Source: JANXMY01 sp964251675
GTDB lineage: Bacteria > Armatimonadota > Armatimonadia > Armatimonadales > Capsulimonadaceae
NCBI GenBank assembly: GCA_964251675.1
Contig: CAXUKS010000002.1
Location: forward strand, 1-64,000
Length of the DNA: 64,000 bases
Direction of reading: 5' to 3'
The translations under genes were made by a program, and so were the position numbers. The notes under the pieces are model-generated. The model ran no database searches and was not told the origin of the DNA. It was given only the letters and a program-made list of their open reading frames with translations. Shown here one piece after another: positions 58,204 through 64,000 of this stretch (position 1 is the first letter of the stretch; each line of letters opens with the position of its first letter).

Positions 58204-58224
58204 CGAGGGGTTTTCAACCCCTCG
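58204..58224. repeat. Palindrome family E, copy at queA 5' side
   Basis: CGAGGGGTT-ttc-AACCCCTCG followed by TCCTCG, matching the hairpin at 74-90. Confidence 0.85.
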
Positions 58225-58251
58225 TCCTCGTTCTATCGCTCTAATGTCGCT

Positions 58252-61200
58252 CTAATATCGCCCCTCATCGTCATCTGTGCTCGTTTCGTCGGCGACATCA
58301 GCGGCCACGATCTCGGCCACGCGGTCGGCGGGGACAGGCGCGGCTTCGGGCGTGGGGAACGCTTCTTCCACCAGGACAGCCACGACGGCTTCTTCTACGG
58401 TCATACCGGGTTCGGGCGGCGCGATGCCCTCCAGCGTCGCTACGTCTTCCATCGGCTGAAAGGCGGCGTCGGGCGCAGATGAAACTGCCCGGCGGGGCGG
58501 CAGGCCCGGCAGAAGGGTCGCCATATCCACCGGCGGCGCAGGTGCGTTGTCATCCGTGCCGCCTTCGGCGGTTTTGGCCGCTCGCTCGGCATCGCGCTTG
58601 GCCCGCAGAGCGGCGCGGCGACGCTGCCAGCGGGAGCGGCGGGCGGGAGTCGCGTCATTGCCTTCGGCGTCCTCGGCGGCAACAGTGCCGCTGTCTTCGG
58701 CGTCCTCGGTGTCTGCAAGTGTTTCCGCCGCGTCAAGGCCGGGGATCACCCGGACCGAGCGGGCAGGCGGCGGCAAATTGACGGGCCTGACGGGCGGGGC
58801 CGGGGCGGGCATCGGCTCCGGCGCTTCCTCGGCTTCGGGCAGGTCCAGACCGGTGGTGCGGGCCAGCGCCTCGCCGTCGCCCCACAGCAGCAGGCGAGTC
58901 TCGCGGGCGCGAACCGGGATGCGGAACGAGCGCGTGCCGGAGGCGACAATGCTGTCCGCGAAGACGTCCAGCACTGAGGCCCGGCGCGGCAAAGCCACAG
59001 TGCGCGTCCCCGCCGAAGCGCCGTGCAGGGTCAGCACGCCGTCGCTGGACGCATACACGCTGTCGTCCCCGCCGCCGTAAGCGGTCACGCCCGCGTAGGT
59101 CAGCAGGCCGCGCAGAAGCTCCGGGGACAGGGCCGGGTCGCCGATGAAAACAGACTTCCAGCCGCCCGCACTCTCGCGCACGGCCAGCGAGGCCGCGCCC
59201 GTCGCGCTGTATTCGGCCAGCGCCGTCGCCTGCGGGTCGGACACGGCATACAGTGGGTTCAGCAGCTCATCCGTGCCTAGACGCTTGACGCCGCGCAGGC
59301 GCTCGGCGAATGCCCCGCGTGCCTCGGTGGGCACGCTGCCGCCGCGTGAGTTCCAGGGCTGAGGCCGCAGGGCCATGCCGACCACTTCGCCGACTTCGTC
59401 CGGCGACGGGCCGTTTTCATCAAACAGGCCCGGCGCATACAGCCAGGCCAGCGTCCGGCCCGGCTTTTGCAGCCGCTCGCGCACTGCCTGCCGCTCCCCC
59501 GTGGTCAGCCGCAGGGCATTCAGGAACAGATACAGCTTGGCTTCGGGGAAGTCAGGCCGCGTGATGTCGCTCTGCAAATAAAAGCCGACCGACGCGCCTG
59601 CCCGAAGCAGCAGATCCCGCGAATGGACCACGAGGCTTGCGCCCAGCCCGTCTGGCGCGTTCTTCAGGAACCGGAGCGAGGCTTCGTCCACCAGCACGGC
59701 CACTTCCGGCGCGGCGGGGGCGGATGGCAGCAGCGCCTCCCACCGAGATACCTGCTTGGTCAGCGCTCCCATCTCGCGCCAGATGTCTGGCGAGTTCAGC
59801 CAGCCCTGCCCCCACAAATCCATCCAGGTCACGCCCGCCCGGTGTGCCAGCGCGGCCCCGAAATGCCGCTGATGCACGGCCTGCGTGTCCGCCCCGCTGG
59901 CGATTTTCGGGTTGTAGTCGTCGTCCGTCTCGGCACCCGCCAGAAACGTCTTGGTATCGTCCTCCACCAGCCACAGCTTGCCATGCAGGGCCGCCGAATC
60001 CACCGGAGCGGGGAAGCCCGCCGTGCTGCCCGCGCCGCGTCCGGCATAGGAGTTCGGCCCGGCCACAATATCAATGTCCGGCGAGTCCAGCAGCATTCCC
60101 AGCGCCAGATGCCCCGAATCATTGCGCCCCGCGAATTCCAATGTGTATCCGTAAGACGCCGCCACCAGCATTCGCCCCGAAGACAGCGTTTTGATCGCCG
60201 CCGCCAGCCCGGCAATGACGCCTGCGGCAAGCTCCGAGGCGAACTGTGCATAATCCGGCCAGCGCCCTTCGCGCCGGGTGGCATACAGCGGCGTGTCGGT
60301 CTTTTTGATGTTTGGCGAGGCTCCCTGCCACTCGGGGATACCCGCCGTCTCCCAGGTCACCGCCGCATCATGCCACGCCGTTCGCAGGGCATAGGCGGCC
60401 TGGTACTTGGCGTGCAGCCAGTGCTGGAACGCCGTCCCGTTCGGCTCGGACACATCGTAGCCCGCCTGGGCGTCGCTGAACCACTCGCCCCGGTCCAAGT
60501 GGAAGCCCAGCACGCGGTCCCCGCCCGGCGTTTCCGGGTCGGCGAAGTGGGCGATCAGAGCATCCAATGCATCGACACAGTCTGCCCAGAACTCGGTGGA
60601 CGCCAGCGAGACGTCGCCTTCCGTGCCGTCGGCATACTTTGCCAGCTGGTCCAGGTGCGTGCGGACCCAGTAGTTGGTCGGAACGCATTGCAGCCGGGGC
60701 AAAACGTAGCCGTCGGGGTCGGCCCTCAGGAACGTCTGCACCAAAGCGTCCGCCGCCGCAAAGCTGCGCTCGCCGAGGGCGTTCCGCAGGGGCAGGTAGA
60801 AAATGCCCGAAAACAGATGAATGCCATTGGCCGCCGCATCGGCGATCTGCGCGGACACGACCGCCGGGTCTTCCGCCGTCTCGGTGTTCACAAAGAAGAA
60901 ATAGGGCAGATGCGCCGCGCCATTCGTCACAATCCGGGCCAGCCCCTGCGCTTTGGTCTGCACGGAGGCGCTCAGACGCGGCGCGGCGGAGTCGTCGGCG
61001 GGCGGCAGGACAGGCGGCACAATCGGCGGAGCAATAAATGTGGGCAGGCTTGGAGGCGCAAAGTCCAGCAGCGTGTCGTCTTCGTCCTCGTCGGGCGTCT
61101 CTGCCTGGACATCTTCCTCGCCGCCCACGATCAGAGCGGCCCCCGCCGCTTCCAGCATCTCGGTGGTCGGCTCCTCGTTGCCGCGCCGCCGTCCCCCGCG

Positions 61201-62067
61201 CCGCCGCCGTCCGCGCTTGCTGTCCTCGCCTTCGGCCTTCGGCTCTTCGCCGAGTTCCGAATCAATGACGGGCGCTTCCACATCGGGCAGCTCAGCGGGC
61301 GTCTCTGCGAACGCTTCTGTCTCTGTCGGGGTTTCGGTAACCGGGGCCGCGCCGCGCCGCCGCCCGCGCCGCCGAGGGGCGGGGACCGTTTCCGGCACAG
61401 TGCCTGCCACGACTGCCGCCGCAGTCTCCGCTGTGTCTTCGGCCGCTTCTTCCTGGGCGGCTTCTTCCTGGGCCGCTTCTTCTTCGGGGACCTCGTCTAC
61501 CGCCACCAGGCGCACGGGGGCGGGCCGAGGCTGTCCGCGCCGCCGGGTGGGCGGGGCGGTTTCCACAGTGGGGGCGGCGGGGGGCGGGGGAGCCGCCGCC
61601 GTGCGCCGTCCGCGCCGCTTGGGCGTGGTGGTTTCGTCGGCAGAAATTTCGGCCTCGGTCGGCGCAGGGGAAGCTTCCACCGGAGCCGCCTCCGGCGCTG
61701 CCTCGGTGAGCGCAGCCGTGCGTCGTCCGCGCCGCCGCCTGGGGGCGGTGTCGGGGGGCGCTTCAACGACCGGCGCTTCTAGGTCAAACGCCGTTTGGGT
61801 CACGGCTTCGGCGGCAGGCTCCGCGACCGGCTCATCCGCAGGTTCGGCCACCGTCTCGGCGCGTGGGCGGCGGGGGGCGCGGCGGCGGGGCGTTTTAGGC
61901 GCGGCATCGCTGGAGGGTGTCTCCGCAGTGTCACTGCTGTTTATCGGGGCATCAGGCAGGGTGGGTTCGGGGGCCGTGTCGAGCGTGGGCGAATCCGAAG
62001 CCACCGGCGTCTCAGCCGCCGCGTCGTCGGCGGGGGCGGACGCCGGGGTGCGTCGTGTTCTGGGCAT
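58252..62067 (-). CDS. Giant protein: disordered Arg-patch N-terminus plus GH42-like domain
   Basis: A 1271-residue protein without signal peptide. Residues 1-365 are predicted disordered: Pro/Ala/Glu linkers alternating with basic patches PRRRAPRRPR (60-69), PRRRRGRRT (109-117), KRRGRRT (150-156), RRR (175-177), PRRRGRRRG (231-239) and KRGRRRRGGRRRG (284-296), a style like RNase E tails. From about 370 a GH42-like TIM barrel follows: FHLDRGEWFSDAQAGYDV, SPDIDIVAGPNSYAGRG and GKLWLVEDDTKTFL. A trimerisation-like domain lies at about 800-920 (VAVLVDEASLRFLKNA). The last 180 residues are again disordered, with one RRSRWQRRRAALRAKRD patch. GH42 enzymes hydrolyse beta-galactosides. A cytoplasmic or nucleic-acid-associated role is inferred, not shown. 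Confidence 0.7.
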   Translation of the reverse strand: MPRTRRTPASAPADDAAAETPVASDSPTLDTAPEPTLPDAPINSSDTAETPSSDAAPKTPRRRAPRRPRAETVAEPADEPVAEPAAEAVTQTAFDLEAPVVEAPPDTAPRRRRGRRTAALTEAAPEAAPVEASPAPTEAEISADETTTPKRRGRRTAAAPPPPAAPTVETAPPTRRRGQPRPAPVRLVAVDEVPEEEAAQEEAAQEEAAEDTAETAAAVVAGTVPETVPAPRRRGRRRGAAPVTETPTETEAFAETPAELPDVEAPVIDSELGEEPKAEGEDSKRGRRRRGGRRRGNEEPTTEMLEAAGAALIVGGEEDVQAETPDEDEDDTLLDFAPPSLPTFIAPPIVPPVLPPADDSAAPRLSASVQTKAQGLARIVTNGAAHLPYFFFVNTETAEDPAVVSAQIADAAANGIHLFSGIFYLPLRNALGERSFAAADALVQTFLRADPDGYVLPRLQCVPTNYWVRTHLDQLAKYADGTEGDVSLASTEFWADCVDALDALIAHFADPETPGGDRVLGFHLDRGEWFSDAQAGYDVSEPNGTAFQHWLHAKYQAAYALRTAWHDAAVTWETAGIPEWQGASPNIKKTDTPLYATRREGRWPDYAQFASELAAGVIAGLAAAIKTLSSGRMLVAASYGYTLEFAGRNDSGHLALGMLLDSPDIDIVAGPNSYAGRGAGSTAGFPAPVDSAALHGKLWLVEDDTKTFLAGAETDDDYNPKIASGADTQAVHQRHFGAALAHRAGVTWMDLWGQGWLNSPDIWREMGALTKQVSRWEALLPSAPAAPEVAVLVDEASLRFLKNAPDGLGASLVVHSRDLLLRAGASVGFYLQSDITRPDFPEAKLYLFLNALRLTTGERQAVRERLQKPGRTLAWLYAPGLFDENGPSPDEVGEVVGMALRPQPWNSRGGSVPTEARGAFAERLRGVKRLGTDELLNPLYAVSDPQATALAEYSATGAASLAVRESAGGWKSVFIGDPALSPELLRGLLTYAGVTAYGGGDDSVYASSDGVLTLHGASAGTRTVALPRRASVLDVFADSIVASGTRSFRIPVRARETRLLLWGDGEALARTTGLDLPEAEEAPEPMPAPAPPVRPVNLPPPARSVRVIPGLDAAETLADTEDAEDSGTVAAEDAEGNDATPARRSRWQRRRAALRAKRDAERAAKTAEGGTDDNAPAPPVDMATLLPGLPPRRAVSSAPDAAFQPMEDVATLEGIAPPEPGMTVEEAVVAVLVEEAFPTPEAAPVPADRVAEIVAADVADETSTDDDEGRY

Positions 62068-62230
62068 AGTAAATCTTGTCTCTCCGTGCGTAAATTTTGG
62101 TCAGCGGGTGCTGAAAGTTCTTGCAAATTGGCGCGTCGGCACTGACGCTGATTGTATTATACTAGATTCAAGCCGCCGTGTCAAAGCGGGGGCAGCCAGG
62201 GCCATTGAGTTTTCTCGTTTGCTCAGGACA

Positions 62231-62411
62231 GGAGCCACGCATAGGAGCCATGCATAGGAGCCATGCATAGGAGCCACGCATTGAAATGCATGGCTGAGGG
62301 GCGCAGACGCCGAACGTCCCTGCGGGACACAAAAAGTTCAAGGCCCACGAAGTGGGTGTCCCGCAGGGACATTCAGCCGCAGGCTACTCAGCCACGGGTT
62401 TCAACCCGTGG
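62231..62411. repeat. 13-bp tandem repeat and nested palindromes
   Basis: GGAGCCAYGCATA repeated about four times (62231-62281). Next, GTCCCTGCGGGACAC (62316-62330) is inverted at 62356-62370 around a CCCAC/GTGGG core, and CCACGGGTT-tc-AACCCGTGG lies at 62392-62411. This fills most of the gap before the epimerase gene; the AT-rich 62090-62170 segment before it may hold promoters. Confidence 0.85.
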
Positions 62412-62510
62412 TATTTCTCCGTGGCTCTTGTCCCGAGAAAACTGGATGGTCCTGCGAGGGTAGGCATTCTTGCAGGAAAAGCCGTCGGGCGCGGCGAACA
62501 GGAGCCTATT

Positions 62511-63476
62511 ATGTCAGAAACAACTACAGAGCAGACTCCCGAGCAAGACACCGAAATCGTACTCACCCACGGCCCGTGGCGGCTGGCCGTCTCCCCGTGG
62601 GGGGCTTCCCTGCGCGGGCTGTCCCTGTGGAGCGACGGCGAGTACCAGGATGTAGTGACGGGCTATGTCGGCGCCAAGCAGAAAGTCGGCGGGCAGGGGG
62701 ACGTGCTCATTCCCTTTCCGGGCCGCGTTGCCGCCGGACGCTATGAGTTCAACGGCCAGGCGCACCAGATGAAGAAGAATGACAGCGAAGGGCCGAACGC
62801 CATCCACGGCTTTCTGCGGCAGACCGCCTGGGAAGTCGTCTCGCAGAACCCCGACTGGGTCATGTTCCGAACGCAGTTTGCCGCCGATGCCCACGAAGGC
62901 TACCCGTTCGCCCTGACCGCCCGCGTCACCTATCACCTCGACGAAAACGGCCTGGCCTGTGCGTTCGATGTGATCAATAACGGCGACACGCCCGCGCCGG
63001 TTTCGGCAGGCTTCCACCCGTATTTCACGGCAGGCACGACGCGGATTGACCCGGACACGCTGACACTGCCGTTTGAGTCCTATTTAGAGTATGCGAATAT
63101 GCTGCCGACGGGGAATGTCCTGCCCGTGGCTGGCTCGCCTTACGACTTCCGCACCGGCGGCACGGTGGGCGATACGGTGTTCAATACCTGCTTCCTGACC
63201 CCCATCCGCGACGACGACGGCCTGACCCGCATTCGCCTGTCCGCTCCCGCGTCTGCCGGGAACACGGGCCGCATCGTGGCTGTCTGGCTGGATAAATCAT
63301 TTGACTACGTCGTTCTTTACTCCGGCGACCCGCTTCCCGAAGAGCATCGTCGCCGTGCGCTCGCCATTGAGCCGATGACCTGCGGCTCGGACGCCTTTAA
63401 CCACCCTGCCTGGGGGCTGGCCGTGCTGGCCCCCGGCGCGGCGCTGGAAGGAACCTGGGGCGTTTCGGTGGAGTAG
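62511..63476 (+). CDS. Aldose 1-epimerase (galactose mutarotase-like)
   Basis: A 321-residue mutarotase-like protein interconverting alpha and beta anomers of a sugar. The family motifs are present: GRVAAGRYEFNG, NAIHGFLRQTAWEV with the conserved His, SAGFHPYF with the second His, and the late Glu in RRALAIEPMTCGSDAFN. The ATG at 62511 has GGAG seven bases upstream; the longer frame covers repeats. Its closeness to glycosidase genes suggests that it feeds hydrolysis products into catabolism. Confidence 0.88.
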   Translation: MSETTTEQTPEQDTEIVLTHGPWRLAVSPWGASLRGLSLWSDGEYQDVVTGYVGAKQKVGGQGDVLIPFPGRVAAGRYEFNGQAHQMKKNDSEGPNAIHGFLRQTAWEVVSQNPDWVMFRTQFAADAHEGYPFALTARVTYHLDENGLACAFDVINNGDTPAPVSAGFHPYFTAGTTRIDPDTLTLPFESYLEYANMLPTGNVLPVAGSPYDFRTGGTVGDTVFNTCFLTPIRDDDGLTRIRLSAPASAGNTGRIVAVWLDKSFDYVVLYSGDPLPEEHRRRALAIEPMTCGSDAFNHPAWGLAVLAPGAALEGTWGVSVE

Positions 63477-63487
63477 GGAAAGGGAGA

Positions 63488-63630
63488 GCACGGGGCTGAA
63501 CCCCCGTGCTTTAAAAGTGCAAGCCCCCGCCTTCGCGGGCGAAGATTTAAGAACATCTCTGTTCGGCTATCCGATGCCCGCGAAGGCGGGGAATTGCTTT
63601 TTCAAAGCACGGGGGTTCAGCCCCGTGCTT
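63488..63630. repeat. REP-type element family C (BIME), best-preserved copy
   Basis: CACGGGGCTGAACCCCCGTG...CCCCCGCCTTCGCGGGCGAAG, a 30-base spacer, GCCCGCGAAGGCGGGGAATT and GCACGGGGGTTCAGCCCCGTG. Both REP units are complete and inverted. It starts 12 bases after the epimerase stop. Confidence 0.92.
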
Positions 63631-63648
63631 CTCTTTCCGAAAGGTAAC

Positions 63649-64000
63649 ATGCAACCAATGATGCTTCGCACCCACACGTTCGCCCGCCGCGCCCTGCCCC
63701 TGCTGGGGCTGACCGCCGGGCTTGCCCTGCTGCACCCCGCCGCACGGGCCGACGACGCCAAACCCTTCCTGCACCCGCTGTTTACCGATAACATGGTGCT
63801 TCAGCGCGGCCTCGCCGACCCCGTCTGGGGCTGGACCACGCCGGGGCAGACCGTCACCGTCCGGCTGACCGGCAAAACCGGCAAGGCGATGACCGCCAAA
63901 GCCGTGGCGGATGCAGGCGGCAAATGGACCGCGCACCTGCCCGTGCTGGCCGCCGGGCCGGGCGGGCCGTATACGCTCACGGTCACCGCCCCCGGACACA
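63649..64000 (+). CDS. Sialate O-acetylesterase-like protein (partial, 5' end only)
   Basis: The frame opens at ATG 63649 and is still open at the window end (at least 117 residues). A signal peptide (RRALPLLGLTAGLALLHPAA) is followed by the family start LHPLFTDNMVLQRG, VWGWTTPGQTVTV and GGKWTAHLPVLAAGPGGPYT. This is the N-terminal domain of sialate O-acetylesterases of the SGNH-type SASA family, common in polysaccharide utilisation clusters. The catalytic part lies beyond the window. Confidence 0.85.
   Translation, partial: MQPMMLRTHTFARRALPLLGLTAGLALLHPAARADDAKPFLHPLFTDNMVLQRGLADPVWGWTTPGQTVTVRLTGKTGKAMTAKAVADAGGKWTAHLPVLAAGPGGPYTLTVTAPGH

Noticed and set aside
59467..61782. 771-codon plus-strand open frame opposite the GH42-like gene
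   Set aside because: Antisense shadow of a GC-rich gene, with Arg/Gly/His-rich low complexity and no family match.
1..64000. CRISPR arrays, tRNA or rRNA genes
   Set aside because: The repeats seen are palindromic and dispersed, not regularly spaced. No tRNA cloverleaf or rRNA segment was recognised by eye, though a tRNA scan could not be run.

Overview
The window is GC-rich bacterial chromosome with dense, mostly short-spaced genes and intergenic regions crowded with palindromic repeats. Gene content points to a Gram-negative-type (diderm) bacterium, most likely Armatimonadota (moderate confidence). The evidence is an SLH-domain/coiled-coil/beta-barrel porin, LptB/LptF/LptA-like export genes, a DUF1501-DUF1800 pair, a DUF5693 protein, a SpoIVB-type (S55) peptidase fused to a propeller, prepilin-like fragments, and AraC-controlled Tat-exported glycosidases. 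No rRNA, tRNA, CRISPR array or prophage was seen.

Layout. 0.1-10.5 kb: DUF5693 membrane protein, PIN/Phd-like toxin-antitoxin pair, rhomboid protease, two tandem paralogous envelope proteins (the first broken by a frameshifting deletion), a three-gene unit ending in a secreted esterase, and a DUF4412-like secreted protein. 10.5-10.9 kb: a gene-free stretch with strong RNA structure between IS200/IS605-like end hairpins. 10.9-14.3 kb: a tight operon surE - small ORF - orphan hicB - lysC - SDR. 14.4-17.5 kb: AttH/CrtC-like protein, a REP-associated tyrosine transposase (RAYT) flanked by its repeats, and a CDF metal transporter. 17.7-21.7 kb: secE-nusG-rplK-rplA-rplJ-rplL with its own promoter, attenuator-like leader, L10 leader and terminator. 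21.7-27.1 kb: CHRD-like and YHS-domain secreted proteins, a one-SLH mini-protein, and DUF1501/DUF1800. 27.2-30.5 kb: an AT-richer island of ankyrin, small membrane and secreted proteins. 30.6-31.6 kb: hicA-hicB plus a stand-alone Rho RNA-binding domain. 31.6-38 kb: SDR, a hypothetical, hisI and the S55-propeller protein. 38.4-46.3 kb: SLH porin, YqgF-like, DUF3084 and the lpt cluster. 46.4-49.1 kb: UDP-glucuronate decarboxylase and sigma-54. 49.1-54.4 kb: AraC regulator, GH31, a truncated prepilin and a GH36-like enzyme. 54.4-64 kb: a DUF2335 module, RRM protein, glycosyltransferase, queA, a 1271-residue disordered/GH42-like protein, aldose epimerase and the start of a sialate O-acetylesterase.

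Three themes run through the window. Envelope building is served by the lpt genes, SLH porin, UXS/GT4 sugar enzymes and rhomboid. Polysaccharide use is served by GH31, GH36-like, GH42-like, epimerase and esterase genes. Repeat biology covers at least seven palindrome families, several placed directly after stop codons or fused into signal-peptide regions, with a resident RAYT that plausibly serves one family. The most novel candidates are the Rho-domain/HicAB module, the structured RNA at 10.5-10.9 kb, and the disordered GH42-like protein.
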